Source: Zygnema cylindricum (lineage: Eukaryota; Streptophyta; Zygnematophyceae; Zygnematales; Zygnemataceae). From it: a DNA stretch of 60,000 bases. Each line of letters begins with the position of its first letter. The stretch's first letter is position 1. This document shows positions 23,458 through 36,512 of this stretch, in pieces. The stretch lies in NCBI GenBank assembly GCA_037447655.1, contig JBBHKE010002973.1, forward strand, positions 356,322 through 416,321, in the 5' to 3' direction. Under the pieces are notes generated by a model. That model searched no databases. It had not been told where the DNA came from and was given only the letters and a program-made list of their open reading frames with translations. A program made the translations under genes and the position numbers.

Positions 23458-26400
23458 AAAAAGATGGATCATCGACTCAAGTGCATCTATGCATATGTGT
23501 CGTGATAAGGACCTCTTCACTAAGCTAACAAAGATCCCTACTGTAGAGATAGAGTATAGAGATGGGAGAGTGGTTACCACATATCTAGTGGGGTCAGTAG
23601 ATCTGAAAGTCTTAGTGGAGGTTGAGACTTCTATACTCACATTCTCAGATGTACTCTACATTCCTCAGCTGAGTAAAAATCTTGTCTCTACGTTTGTGTT
23701 AGATGACAAAAAATTTGATACCTTTACTAAAAATAGAGTCTTTACAGTCAAATATGAGGATAAAGTCTACTTAACGACAATTAAGGGTAGCCAAGGCATG
23801 TATAGGCTTAACCTGAGTAATGAAAAGTAGAATTCTTATTATGTTGGTGTTCCAAAGTTGATGATTTGGTATAAGCGGTTGGGGCATGTGCATTCTGATA
23901 GGTTGAGGGAAATGAAGAAGCTTGGTGTAGAACAAAGAATTCAGTTTGGTGAAAATGAAATGGTGGATGATTGTAGTGGATGTGCTCAAGGAAAAGCTCA
24001 TTGACTTCCTTTTCCCAAAGCCGCCACATATAGGGGGGGAAAGATACTAGATCTAGTCCACACAGATATTTGGGGACCTGCAATAGTACATTCGCTTGGA
24101 GGAAAGAGGTTTATATTAACAATAACCGATGACTGGTGTAGGTATTCCAGAGTCTATTTCCTAAACAAAAAGTATGTAACACCAACTTACTTCAAAGAAT
24201 ATAAAGCCTAGAGTGAGAAGTTGCATGGAACCCTCATTAAGAGAACATGGAGTGATAATGGGGAAGAATATACCTCTAACCACTTTGAGGAATATGTGAG
24301 AGATGAGGGAGTTCAACACAATAAAACTGCACCATATAACCCCGAACATAAGGGTAGCTAAAAGATTGAACCGAACACTAGGAGATAGTGTATGTAGTAT
24401 GTTGGCTGACAAAAAAATAGGAAAGAGATTTTGGGCAGAAACCATGAATTGTGACAACTACATTAAGAATAGAGTCCTTACCTCGGTCGTAAAGGGAATG
24501 ACACCTTATGAGAGATGCGTTGGAAGGAAACTAGATATCTCTCACCTTAAAGTATTCGGTAGCCAAGTTTACAGTTATGATAAGAATAAAAAAAATTGGA
24601 AACTAGATGTTAAGGGCAAACCTGGATACTTTGTAGGATATGAAAAGGATGTTAAGGGATATAGAGTCTATGACTTAGCAAACCAAGATATTATTGTGGT
24701 CAAACACCTAGTTGTCATGGATGAAAGAAAATCATTTGACCCCTTCAAATATACCAAAAAGATAAAAATCCGTTTTGAGTCTGAAAGCGAGGATAGTCTT
24801 GTCTTTCCCGAAAACGACATGAGTGAAACATTGATTGCACATTCAGGGGAGATCCAAGATACAATAGATTTATCAGACACCTCACATATTCTTATGGAGT
24901 TCGAGGAGACAAAAGAGAAAGAACTGGAACCGGTATCCATGAATAGGGGAGCCCATGAGACAGTAAGGAGAAACGCGAGACTTCCTTCCATTCTAGCTTC
25001 AGAGTTTGATGGAGGGAGAAGGAGCAGCAAAAGGATACAAGAGAAACAGGCTGCTCATAAGGTAACTAAGCTATCTCATCCTGATGAGCCTCAGTCATAC
25101 TTTGAGGAAGTGAACAGCCCAAAAAAAAAAAAGATGGATTAGAGCCATAAATGATGAGATGGCTTCCATCATGGAAACATATAATGGGAACTAGATGATT
25201 GTCCTCCACACAGAAAACCTATTGGCTGTAAATGGGTAATTCAACTAAAACTGAACCTATATAATACCATTGAGAGATATAAGGCTCGATTGGTAGCGAA
25301 GGGGTTCACCCAAAATGAGGGGATTGACTATGAGGATACCTTTGCTCTAGTTGCTTAGTTCCCATCAGTAAGGATTCTCGTCAGTTTGGCAGCAGCCGAA
25401 GACATGGAAATACACCAGATGGACATTAAGACCACTTTTGTTAATGGTGAGTTAGAGGAAAAATTTTCATGAGGCAACCCAAGGGGTTCGTGGAGGAAGG
25501 AGAAGAGAGCAAAGTCTACAGGCTCATAAAGTCCTTATATAGACTGACGCAGTCTCCCCGACAATGGAATAAGAAACTACATAAGTTTGTCACTAGTCTA
25601 GGATATATCCGGATCAGCTCTGACCATTCTTTCTATATGTTTGAAGATGGGAATGGTGTCATATTTATTGTTATCTATATGGATGATCTGCTTGTGGTTA
25701 GTAAGTCTTTGGAAAAGATCAAAAGGCTAAAGAAAGATCTTAGAAGCAGATTTGGTGTGAAAGATTTAGGCGAGGCAAGATACATTTTGGGGATCAAATG
25801 GAGAGATGAGTGAAATGGTTAATCAATTTACCGAAGAAAAGAGGTAATATACTGAAATTCTAGATGGAAAAGGCTAACAGTTGTACCACTTCGATGGACT
25901 TGAAAAAAGTAAGTGATGGGAGTGTAGAAGCAGGAGTGATAATCTTTGATGATCAGATGAGTCTATGAAGAGAGAGAGAGTTTATGAAATCTATCCATTA
26001 TAGACCCGTTGTAGGAAGTTTGATCTATTTTATGAACTCTACAAGGCAAGACATAGCGGCAGCAGTAGGAGTCCTCAGTATGAGTCTTAACAATCCTAAG
26101 AAGAGAGATTGGGAGGGAGCCAAGAGAGTCATCAGATATCTGGTAGGAACCAGAGAGTTATGGTTGCATTTGGAAGAGGAGCACACTGATATCACAACTT
26201 GGAGTGATGCCACTTATGGGGATGCACCTATGAGAAGATGCACTTTTGGAAATGTGTTGTATGTGGGGGAAGGTGCTTGGTGTTAGAGCACTAAGCAACA
26301 AAAAGGTGGTTGCTCAGTCTACTATGGATGTCGAGTACATCGCCTCTTGTTCCGCTGTGAAAGAGTTGATGTGGGTCAAATCCTTGTTGCAAGAATTGGG

Positions 26401-26668
26401 GTATATAAGGAAGGAGTGCATGAAGTTTTCTGTGATAATCAGGCTGCCATTGCTCTTGCAGCAAATCCAAAACATAATTTCAAAGCTAAACATATGGACA
26501 TATGATTGAGCTTCGTGAGGGAAAAGGTTGAAAATAAAATTGTAAATCTTGTGTATAAATCCGATGAAAAAATGGTGGCTGACATGATGACCAAACTTTT
26601 GCTCTCTCCCAAATTAAAATATTGTAGGGAAAAATGTGGATTAAAAGAAAAGTTAAAAATAGACTAGA
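23458..26668 (+). pseudogene. copia Pol remnant of E1 (protease, integrase, RT, RNase H)
   Basis: Protease: WIIDSSASMHMC near 23,464, where the usual DSG has become DSS. GAG-pre-integrase follows with KRLGHVHSD and DCSGCAQGKAH (23,870-24,000). The integrase DDE triad is visible as HTDIWGP, WSDNGEEY and PEHKG (24,060-24,350), with a frameshift just after the Glu. Integrase C-terminus: [44 protein letters not shown] and the catalytic YMDDLL at 25,676-25,693. RNase H: TTWSDATYGD, then MDVEYIA, the DNQAAIA block and KMVADMMTK. There are stops at several points, including after ELEEKFS, and an AAA run of ten at 25,121. The polypurine tract is 26,671-26,680. Confidence 0.85.
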
Positions 26669-26680
26669 AAATATTGGGAG

Positions 26681-27677
26681 TTTTGAAATAACTAGTTTTT
26701 GGTATTTTCTAGGTTTAAATATCTTAGCAGAAACAGATAAGAAAAATGCAGGAAACCTGCCTCCATCTCTTCTCTCTTGCCCCCATACTTGTTGTGGTCA
26801 CTGAAGGAGAGAGAGAGTGATGGAGCCATGGCTGCCTCAACTCCATACACAGGACTAAAGAGTGACTTAAGTCACTCTCAACAAAAGGTTGAGTCCGGCA
26901 GGACTGGAACCTCCGACCGGTCAAAGTGCGGCGTAGCCTTTAGCTCTTACCAGTCTGTCGTAAAAGTCCGTTAGGATATATATGGTTTGATGTGTATTTA
27001 AACTATTGTATGGTACTGAAATCGAATTACTAAAATATGTACCAAGGAACATGAAACTAGATAAAGTTTAGTGCGGACGTCATTTTGCACGAAACAAATG
27101 AATCAGACATTTGTTTCAACGGCCGACATTTAATGTTGGATTTAAACCGACGGCACACATCACTGTCAAGATCGTGGAATGGTCACTTCTGGCGTTTATG
27201 GACGTGGCATGACTTGGTGCCACGTGGAGGGATAAAATTTGGTCGCAAGAATTCCGGGGAACATACAGACGAGTGGAAGGGTAACACCCGTCCCCTCAGT
27301 AACCTTGTTGTACACATGCCGTACAGAAAGAACATCCGCAGTAGTACTTTTCTGTACTTTACAGTCATATGATTTGTTCGTACTTCAGTAGATAGGGATT
27401 GTGAGAGGGGTTTACGACTTAGGAAAATCTGGTAGGTAGTCACCTCTCTCTTGAAGAGCTTTGTATAATTTTTGCTGGCTTATAAGTTATCAGCTGGTTG
27501 GCCGTTTTCAGTGATTTTTTTTGCTACGGACTCATGAGAGTCTAGACTGCACAAAGGTGCATTCCGACTATCAATTTGCCTTTTTGGGTAGCAATGGTTG
27601 TTACTTGGAGTGGGTTAGTTAAAAACTATGTAGAGGCTTTCTGAATTCTGTAGTCTAATGGAGGACACATAATTGCA
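26681..27677 (+). repeat. 3' LTR of E1
   Basis: Starts TTTTGAAATAACTAG (first G lost) after the polypurine tract ATATTGGGAG and ends AATTGCA at 27677, followed at once by gypsy G sequence rather than a primer site. That sharp stop confirms where the LTR ends and that the ATG of gag (27,658) belongs to the LTR. Confidence 0.88.
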
Positions 27678-29884
27678 CTCTCTCCCTTCCATATGGATTT
27701 CCTCCCCTACGGCTTGAATGAGAACTTTTTTGGGTAAATTATGGGATGAGGCCAGAGTTTTTACGTGAGTTAGGGCGTATGGCATGAGGTGCCGTAATAT
27801 CATGACCGCTTGTTTAAACGAAGGAGGTTGAGCATCCGACGATAAAATGGTGGGACCTAGTTCCTCCGATTTCTCCGGACCCCCCCCCCTTACTTCCTCA
27901 CTTTTGGCGTAAGAATCTGCTGTGGGAGTGGTCATTGAGTAGGTGTAAGTCCGAGGCGGATGTCACAGTTCAAAATTACAACTCAGAGTGTGAAGGATAA
28001 CAGGCCAATTGCTTTTTGGTTATGATCTTTTTGTTCTATTTTCTGTTTGTCTTTCCTTTGCTCCGACGTGGAATAACGAAGCTGTCGCCGGCTGTCTCCT
28101 ATTCCCACATTCCAAGTTCCAAACAAAAATGTGCGTACGTGGTGTGCCTTTGGAGGTTCCAAATCCCAACCCATAACATCATCATCATCTACTCCCGCCG
28201 CGGTTTGTTGTTCGAGCTACTCTAGCTTCTGTAATAACTCATGTTTTTGTCTTTGGAGTTTTTGGGTAGCCGTCAGAGCAGGAGCCCAAAAGATGATCAT
28301 AAACGGAGAGCTGCCAATTCTGCAACCATTGTGGCCAATTGTTGACTCTGCTGTTGGATAATATTTTTTGGGGTGAGTTTGGGCTGTTCGTATTCCTCCA
28401 TGGTACGACGCCCCCATGAATTAAAGAGTTGAACGAGAAGGGGGTTAATTGCGGTTTCTCCTCCCGAATGAATAAATCGTAAAGCATCATCTTAGTAGGG
28501 ACTCCATTTGTGTGGAGACATTGCCCCTCGTTGTGCCCCATGAAACCACAAGCACCACATTTGGAGCCTTGGGTAGTTTATTTGCCCCGAAGTTTATTGG
28601 ACACTTGGGCATCATCAAACTTTGGAAGTTTTATTTGTCTCAACTAAGATTGAGACATTTTTGCAGTTTCGGAAGGGGAAGTAGGTCGGTATGTGGCCTT
28701 GTTGACCGGTGGTTGCCCGCCCCCTCTTTGTTGGCGTTTTTGCTGATTCCGCGTTTGTTCGGCGTGTTCCCTTTCAAATTCGGTGTTCTTGATCATTAGT
28801 TGCGGTTTGAGTTTCCTAGGATAGTGTTTCCACCTGTGACCTGTTTGTTGGCAATTTAGTCAATTATAGAGAAAACTCTCTCGACCCTTCCCATGTGGGG
28901 TTCAGGTTTTTTCTCTGTTTCCTATTTCCCTTTTAGCTTTCGCAAATATTGCAATTTGGCTTGCTCTTCTTGGTGCAAACATGTTTCTTCAGAGAACCTT
29001 ACGAAATTTGCTCTTACCTTGCCGGTTATAGCTTTCTTCAGGCTTCGCTGTGAACGAAGTGGTCGTAAAACTTCATGGCCGCCATAGAAATGTCCTTTGC
29101 CGAGGGGCTAATATCATGAATCGCCTGACCGTGAATCCTATTATCTAGATCCGCCTACCTTGTTGGCCCGAACGAATTAAAGACCGAGATAGTTGACAGT
29201 TTACTGTTGTGGCTGTGACTAGAGAGTCGGCTAAAAAGAATCTGCGGCTTTTTATTCTTCAAGCAACGAAATTGTGTAATTTTCTTAATCGGAGATTCAT
29301 TCCTCTTGTTGTATAGAAGTCTCCAGATGTCCAAAAGGGTGGTACAGGGGTTAGGATTTGCAACCATTGTGGTAGTTGCCCAGGCAGTTTGGACTGCTTG
29401 CAGCTGGTTAGCGTAAGCTCGTCCCTAAGCTTGTAGCTTCATGTCATCCATGAAGGTGGTTGTGACAAGAGTGGTTGCCGCTTCAGCAAGGTCGGCTTAT
29501 GCTTGTAATAGCGTCGCATCTAGAACCGTGTTAGAAACCTTGATGTAATGGGCCATCAAGAGGGGTTACGGGAAGAGAGTCGTCTCAAAGTCATCCGGAA
29601 TGGCTCCTCCCCTGTATTTGTTGATTTTTGATTTTGTGAGGGATTTCCACAACAATTCAAAATCACAAAATGCGATCCCTAAACTGTCCTCTGTAAAAAT
29701 CCGGATGTCCCCCATTTCCTTCTCCTCCTCTGCAAGATTGGAGAACTGTAGAGAGGACAACAGGGTGGGACTAACAAAATAAGCTGGTGAGATGGCCCCT
29801 AGGAATTCGTCCTCTGGACTGATACTGCTTCCTCCACTGATAGAAAGTGTGGACTCAATAACAGTAGTTCCCCCCCCACCGAGG
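27678..29884 (-). pseudogene. Ty3/gypsy gag remnant (element G)
   Basis: Reads on the - strand from about 29,884 downward. A zinc knuckle CGACGFMGHNEGQC (CX2CX4HX4C) lies near 28,530-28,572. Other pieces are ILRHLMPYALTHVKTLA (about 27,770-27,820) and a Glu/Lys-rich segment with EEEKEMGDIRIFTEDSLG near 29,700. Stops and shifts are frequent. A run of C at 29,870-29,878 lies just before the E2 insertion point. The upstream LTR of G was not found in the window. Confidence 0.65.
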
Positions 29885-30880
29885 TGTTGAAAATCACTAG
29901 ATTTATGAAGTATTTTTTAGCTTTGAATAACTTAGTAGGAAAAGAAAAGAAAAGAGCAAGCAGTCTACCTCCACCTCTTTCCTCTATGCCGCATACTTGT
30001 TATAGGCAATGAAGGAGAGAGAGAGTAGTGGAGCCATGGCTGCCTCAGCTCCATAGGCACGAATAAAATGTGACATAAGTCATTCTCAACAAATGGTTGA
30101 GTCTGGTTGGACTGGAACCTCTAACCCGCACAATGAGGTGCAGCCGTCAGCTCTAACCGATCTGTCGTATAAGTTCGTTAAGTTACATACGATGTATTAA
30201 TTACTTAACCTGTATCGTGATCTTTAATCTGATTAAAAAAATTATAACTGAGGGAACATAAAACTAGTTAATATATAGTGCGTTCATGATCCCGCTCGAA
30301 ACAAATGAATCGGACATTTATTTCGACGACTAACATTTAATGTTGGTTTTAATCCAACAGCACATATCGCTGCTGAGATCTCATAATGATTACTTTAGTG
30401 AACGTGGCATGACCTGGCGCCACGTGGAGAGATAACATTTGGTCGCGAGAATTCTGAGAATATAAGGACGAATAAAATATGGACACGCGTCCACTCAGTG
30501 TCTTTGTTGTACATAAGTTGTACAGAAAGGACATCGACGGTATTACCTTTCTGTACTTTATAGTTGTTTGATTGGATCGTATTGTAGTAGTTAGGGGTTG
30601 TGAGAGGGGGTTACGACTTAACTAATTTTAGTAGACTGCCACCTCTCTTTGAGAGTTTGTATAAATTGGCAACTTTGCCACCTCATAACTTATCGGCTGG
30701 TTCGCCGTTTTTAATGAATTTTTTTGCTACCTACTCAAAGGAATCTAGCTTATAGAAGGGTGTAGTCAGATTGTTAACTTGTATGCTTGGACAGCAGTGG
30801 TTGTGGTTGAAAATGGGTTAGTTAAAAACTACCTAGAGGCTTCATGAATTTTGTAGCCCAATGGAGGACACAACATTCTT
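29885..30880 (+). repeat. 5' LTR of E2
   Basis: TGTTGAAAATCACTAG start, 996 bases like E1, with gag ATG at 30861. It holds the antisense tRNA-like block (about 30,110), the CGTGGCATGACCTGGCGCCA palindrome at 30,401 on, GTAC motifs and a TATAAATT box near 30,660. It interrupts G. Confidence 0.85.
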
Positions 30881-31666
30881 AGTTATGGGCCCACCCTCTA
30901 GGGTGCCCATATTCAATGGATCTGGGTTCATCTATTGGGAAGCCATGATGAGAAGGGCTTTGTGCGAAAAAAAATACAAGGGTATTCTCAGTGGACAAGT
31001 GAAACCTCCACCTCAAGGAACTCCACCACGGTTTCGTGGAATAAGGTTTTGTGCAGCGGCATCTGCTGCAGCAGAGGAGGCACATGATGGGGACAGCAAT
31101 GTGTCCAAAAAGAGGAAAGAGAAGGAGACACCTCTAACTCCTATTACTCCTATTGCCACGACAAACGGAGCGGCGATAGTGAAAACTGAGAAGAACGATA
31201 CACAAACGTGAGAAGACATCAACATGGGGCCAAAAAACTTCATTCTAAGACACCTCACTCATGCTTTGGCAACCCCCCACCTTTGCATTTACAAGGCCAA
31301 GGAGTTGTGGGTGAGTTTGGTGGAGATCTAGAGAGCAGGTATAATTCAAAAGCTCCAGTTGGCCAAGCAAAAGTTAGAGAATTATACTTACAAAGGAGGA
31401 AAGATGTTACACTATTGTAATGATCTCTCTTGTTTCTATATAGAGATGGAGAGTGCCGAGTAGACAGGTACAATAAAGATGAAATTTAACACTCTCATCA
31501 TCAAGTTACGCGACGAGTATGAAAACATAGTGTATTGAATACAAGAACTGACTAACAGTTCATGGAAGTTGAACACAGTGGTACGGATGATAATTGTGTA
31601 GGAGAACACAATTGAGATTAGGAGAGGAGGAAATATCATCCAAGCTCTAGCTGCAGGAGCGAACCA
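30861..31666 (+). pseudogene. copia Gag of E2, first segment
   Basis: Begins MEDTTFLVMGPPSRVPIFNG and continues as the E-family Gag with FIYWEAMMRRALCEKKYKGI. The first stop is TGA at about 31,209, then further stops (about 31,330, 31,460 and 31,535). The frame stops at AACCA 31,662-31,666, where the reverse A element enters; Gag resumes at 41,464 with GTGGGGAAAGG. Confidence 0.8.
30881..30895 (+). other. primer-binding site of E2, internal initiator tRNA-Met type
   Basis: AGTTATGGGCCCACC; a single difference from the perfect anticodon-arm complement. Confidence 0.75.
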
Positions 31667-32483
31667 TGTTTATTTGAGGCAACCGGTGACCCAGAGGAGG
31701 AAGAAGAAGCACCAGCCATTGCCATAATATTCAGATTACAAAAGAGAAAACTCTCACGTAAACTACAAAAAGACCGACTTCACAATGAAGCCCCAAGCAA
31801 ACCAGACACACACTAGGTCTGCAAATTTGCCACAATATAAAGAGTATAACAAAGAATTCACATGCATAATTTCACAGTGTTCGGCCAAAATATCACAATG
31901 ATCTTACAATTCAAAAGGACACAAAAACTGCTTCGCAGTTTTCCATTCACTGAAATCCTAACTCCAAAATATTCTAAGTCCTACATATACAAAGTGAACC
32001 TACAGCTAATCTACACCGTACCACAAATACCGTGGTGTGTCGGTACAGTAAACATTAATCAAACTAAACCGTGCCATCTACCGTACAAGTATTTACATCG
32101 ATCCTTAACCATAGCCACTGCTAAAGTACGCAGTCAAAGTTAGTGTGCTGAAATGACGGCTCGGTCAATATTTCTCTTCCAAAAATGACGGCGAACTCCG
32201 TCCGACATCCGCGTATTCATTCATCACCGAAGATGAACCTCCACGTGTAAATGTGGTCCCTCAAGTAAATATGTACTTTGTCAACCAACTGAACCAACCT
32301 TGACTTCTCCACGGACCGACACGTGTACATAGAGTTTACCAAATCTGTGAACTCCCTTTGGAGTTACATCCCACACCACATCTTGTCTACGTCAACTCAT
32401 TTTGTACACAAAAACCGACTAAGTCTAGACTCTCTTTCTCACACACGAGATATACAGAGGACTAAAGGTTTCCAAAACCAACT
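31667..32483 (-). repeat. 3' LTR of A
   Basis: Nearly the same as 40648-41463 by eye. The polypurine tract TTAGGGGAG sits next to it on the - strand (32484-32492). The first LTR base is changed (AGTTGG for TGTTGG). Confidence 0.85.
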
Positions 32484-32506
32484 CTCCCCTAAACCTTTAG
32501 ACTCTC

Positions 32507-33345
32507 TCAGACACTAAGTCCACATGCCTCTGTACAAAACTTCAACTTAGGTGCAGGTAAAGGCTTAGTCATCATATCTACTACCATCATCTCATCCGGC
32601 AAATAACTGAGTTTTAAAATTCTGTTCACCACGTTCTCTCTTACAAAATGCAACTTTATATCAATATGCTTGCTTTTGAAGTGATGATTTGGGTTAGATG
32701 CAATTGCTATAGCAGCTTGGTTGTCACACCACACTATTTGAGGTCCAAATTGAATAAAGTGAAGTTCTTAAAGGAGAGACTTTACCGAAAGTAACTCCTT
32801 GACAGCTGAGCTGGCTGCCATGTATTCAGCCTCCATTGTAGACTGAGCTGTGACTTTCTGAAGCTTGCTGCTCCAGCAACATGTTCCACTTCCGATCTTT
32901 AGAATGAATCCGGTGGTGGAGCGCCGGCTTGGCATGTCCCCGAAGCTCGCATCGCTCCAAGTCTGAATCTTGACCTGTTCTCCACAGATAGCGAGTCGTA
33001 GATTCCGTGTCCCTGCAAGATACCGAAGGACCCTCTTTGCTGCCTCCCAATCCGATATCCTCGGATTTTGTAAACTCCGGCTTAGAGCACCAACCGCTGC
33101 CGCGATGTCTGGGCGTGTGCAGTTCATGAAGTAGATTAGGCTACCAACAATCTGACGATATGGAATGGCAGCCATAGAATCTGCCTCCCCTGATTCCATG
33201 GTGTCATAAAAAATGACTCCTCCCTCGGTCTCTATGCCTTCCACCTTTTGCTTAAATTCCATGGGAGTGGCACTTCCCTTTGCCTCTACCATGCCAAACT
33301 TCTCAAGCATATTCCGAATCGCTTCCTGTTGTGTTAAATAGATAA
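32507..33345 (-). pseudogene. A-family RNase H and Pol C-terminus
   Basis: From 33,345 downward: RIIYLTQQEAIRNMLEKFG, ATPMEFKQKVEG, then GSLIYFMNCTRPDIAAAVG. RNase H motifs TWSDASFGD, MEAEYMAASSAVKEL and WCDNQAAIAIASN follow. The end reads MMTKPLPAPKLKFC then CGLSV and a stop at 32507. A shift separates the WCDNQ part from the upstream part. The first ~250 bases (33,098-33,345) duplicate sequence also present at about 37,123-37,390. Confidence 0.82.
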
Positions 33346-34325
33346 TTCTGAAACATAAATAGATTAGCGAAAACGTATAAAGAAAATGTAGGCAGCTTGC
33401 CTCCATCTCTTCTCTCTTGCCCCCATACTTGTTGTAGTCACTGAAGGAGAGGGAGAGCGATGGAGCCATGGCTGCCTCAGCTCCATAGGAAGGACTAAAG
33501 AGTGACCTAAGTCACTCTCAACAAAAGGTTGAGTCCGGCAGGACTCGAACCCCCAACCGGTAAATCGCGGCTTAGCCGTTAGCTTTAACCAGTCTGTCGT
33601 AGAAGCCCGTTAGGAGATATAGGGTTTCATTAGTATTTAAACTTTTGTATAATACAGAAACCATTTAACTAAAATATGAACAAACGGACATAGAACTTGT
33701 TAAAGTTTAGTGCGAACGTCATTTCGCACGAAACACATGAAACGGACATTTGTTTTAAACGGTTGACATTCAATGTCGGATTTAATCCGAGGGCTCACAT
33801 CATCACCGAGATCGCAGAATGGTCACTTTGGATTTTATGGACGTGGAATGACATGGCGCCGCGTGAAAGGATGACATTCGGTCGCGAGAATTCCAGAGAA
33901 TATACGAACGAGTGGAAAAGTGACACGCGTCCACTCAATAGCCTTGTCGTACACCGGCCGTACAGAAAGGACATCGGCCGTAGAACCTTTATGTACTTTA
34001 CAGTAATATAATTGGTTCGTACTTCAGTAGATAGGGGTTGTGAGAGAGGTTTAGGACTTAAGAAATTTTGGTAGATAGTCACCTCTCTCTCTAAGAGAGC
34101 TTTGTATAAATTGGCATTTTTGCCGGCTCATAACTTATCGGCTCGGTGGCCGTTTTCAGTGATTCTTTTTGCTAGAGACTCAAGGGAACCAAGGCAGCAC
34201 AAAGGTGCAGTCAAATTGTCAGTTTGCCTTCTTGGGCAGCAGTGGTTGTGGCTTTAAGTGGGTTAGTTAAATACTACCTAGAGGCTTCTTGTATTTTGTA
34301 GTCCAATGGAGGACACAAAATTGCA
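33346..34325 (+). repeat. LTR of E3 (E family), slightly 5'-truncated
   Basis: Matches the E1 and E2 LTRs from TAAATAGATTAGCG onward; the usual TGTTGAAAT start is missing. It holds an exact antisense B box (GGACTCGAACC, 33541-33551), a GTAC cluster at 33,945-34,025 and TATAAATT near 34,107. Gag ATG is at 34306. Confidence 0.82.
33541..33612 (-). other. tRNA-like segment inside the E3 LTR (antisense)
   Basis: On the - strand a B box GGTTCGAGTCC and an upstream CAGACTGGTTAAAGC D-arm-like block at tRNA-like spacing. Same layout as 21,578-21,650. Confidence 0.55.
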
Positions 34326-35427
34326 GGTTACGGGCCCACCCTCTAGGGTGCCCACCTTTAATGGATCTGGGTTCATCTATTGGGAAGCCATGATGATGGG
34401 AGCTTTGTGTGAAAAACGATATTGGGGTATCGTTAGTGGACAAGTGAAACGTCCACCTTCGGGAACTCCACCAGGATTTGGGGGAGTAAGGGTTTCTGCA
34501 ACAACGGCTGCCTCAGCGGAGGAGGCAGATGATGGGGACAGCAGTGTGTATGAAAAGGGGAAAGGGAAGGAGACACCCCTTACTCCTATTGCCACAGTAT
34601 CGGGAGCGGCAATTGTGAAGACCGTGGAGAACGATACTCAAATGTGGGAGGATGTAAACATGGCTGCCAAGAACTTCATTTTGAGGCACCTCACTCAAGG
34701 TTTGGCCACTCCTCATCTTCACATTTACAAGGCAGAGGAATTGTGGGAGAGTTTGGTGGAGATTTATAGAGCTGGAACTATTCAGGAGCTCCAGTTGGCT
34801 GAGCAAAAGCTATTGAGTTACACTTACAAAGGAGGAAAGATGTTAGATTACTGTAATGATCTTTCTTGTTTGTATATGGAAATGGAAAGTGCCGGGTGGA
34901 CAGGTACAATGAAAATGAAAGTTAACACCCTTATCATGAAATTACCAGATGAGTTCGAAAACATAGTGTACCGAGTACAGGGAATGCCTGATAGTTCATG
35001 GAAATGGAACACAGTAGTCAGGATGATACTTGTGCAGGAAAACACAATGGAGATTAGGAGAGGAGGAAAGAGCATTCAAGCTCTAGCAGCAGGAGGGGAC
35101 CGATGGGGGAAGGATCCGAAGAAACCTTATAGAGGGGAAAGAGATCATCCTGGAGGACCGATGCCCCCAAAGGTCTTTGTCATTTTTACACTTCATCGCA
35201 GATTGTGTCAAGCTGTTGAAGCTGAGGCTCCAAGAGTACCGTGGAGGGGATTCTTCCGGAGGGAAGAAAAAAGCACTTGTGGTTACAAAAGTGACAGGAA
35301 AAACCGAGGATGAGTCTTCTGAGGAGGATACGGAGTTTCTTCTTGACAAGAGTCTAGAGGAGAAGGAGACCCCTCGGAGACAAAAGTGTGCCCTTCGAGC
35401 AATTCGGAAAGCTCTACAAGAAGGATG
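34306..35427 (+). pseudogene. copia Gag of E3, best preserved E-family Gag
   Basis: Open from 34306 for about 290 codons: MEDTKLQVTGPPSRVPTFNG, FIYWEAMMMGALCEKRYWGI, HLTQGLATPHLHIYKAEELW, then KGGKMLDYCNDLSCLYMEME and LPDEFENIVYRVQGMPDSSW. At the zinc knuckle 13 bases are missing (near 35,183) compared with E2 at 41,555, so the knuckle is lost and the frame shifts; the linker goes on in another frame to about 35,427. The element ends there against a reverse B LTR, with no pol. Confidence 0.82.
34326..34340 (+). other. primer-binding site of E3, internal initiator tRNA-Met type
   Basis: GGTTACGGGCCCACC, one difference from the perfect form, directly after TTGCA. Confidence 0.78.
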
Positions 35428-36499
35428 TGAAACTATGAGACCTCCATAATTCCTCAGAGTGAACAGCTTCTAAGAAGACTCTAGGATAACTCTGACCCCT
35501 TTGTGTTTCAGCAAACTCAATTGCCACCCTGACAGACAAAAACTCTGACCATCTTCACCCCTATGAAGGCAAGACTCCCTTGAGTCGATAGCAAAAGAAA
35601 TCTATGAATTTGCTCCTTGAGCAGTAAATTATGGAGGGTCAAAGTTGACCTTTTGTACAGAAGCTCTCTGGGAGAGAGGGTCGTATCTCCTTATTTTTCT
35701 AAGTTGTATCTCTCTCACAGACTCTATCTACTAATATACGGAGCCAATCATATTCCACTTCCGTACACAAAAGTTCAGCTGCCGGTGTACTTTTTGTAAG
35801 GACATTGTACGACATGGCCTAAATATCGACACGTGGTATATCCGGATTTGCTCCCTTAATCCTTGGAGATGCCGCGATCCAATGTTATTCCGCCACGTGT
35901 CATCGATATGGCGATGACCACAAACCGCCGAAATCCTCTTCCTTGATCTCAACGTTCATTCCAGCTGTCCAATTAAATTCACATTTAATCGTAGCCGAAA
36001 TAAATACCTGCGCGGTATTCGTTTCGCTAAAGAAAACAAATGCGCGGTATTCGTTTCATTATCCGTACCACAATCCGTACTTTTATATTACTGGATCTAT
36101 GTATCCCGTAAATAGTTTTAGTTAAATGAATTATCCTACGTGGCAATTTTTAACTAAATATCAAACCCTATAGTACGTAACATTAGGTCTAGACATAACG
36201 GATAAGGGTACCGGCTACCGGCTGCTTACCGTCCGGCAGGTACTGGGATCAAATCCTGGGGGCAACACATATCCTTTTAGTAAATAAACCTCTAACGGTA
36301 AATAAACTAATATATATATTTCCCGTAAACCTCTGGATAGCCTTGGTAGCCATGGCTCTAGCTTCCTCTCCAATTTCTTAGTGACTGCGACAAGTTTGAG
36401 AAGTTGGAGAGAGAGAAGTTAGAGGTAGACTGCCTCGGCTTTTTTCTATATTTCTATTTAGACATAGAAAATACTTAAAACGGACCATTACTTTCTACA
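35428..36499 (-). repeat. copia LTR, family B, reverse orientation (3' LTR)
   Basis: Sense start TGTAGAAAGTAATGG at 36,499, preceded by the polypurine tract AATAAGGGGAG. The lower end corresponds to TGCAACTCTGAG of the 44,206 copy. It contains the GTAC cluster and a tRNA-like GGGATCAAATCCTGGG at about 36,242-36,260. Confidence 0.8.
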
Positions 36500-36512
36500 C
36501 TCCCCTTATTTT

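Larger units (their letters stand above)
21358..27677 (+). mobile_element. complete-length copia retrotransposon E1 inserted in gypsy G
   Basis: About 6.3 kb with LTRs of 996 and 997 bases. Left flank CTCTA (21353-21357) and right flank CTCTC (27678-27682) make a 4-of-5 target duplication. G reads on both sides in the same - orientation, so E1 is younger than G. Internal order gag, protease, integrase, RT, RNase H is the Ty1/copia order. All coding parts are broken. Confidence 0.88.

Noticed and set aside
33541-33612. A genuine tRNA gene on the - strand
   Set aside because: Only T-arm and D-arm-like parts are visible; acceptor and anticodon stems do not close, and it repeats in each LTR.
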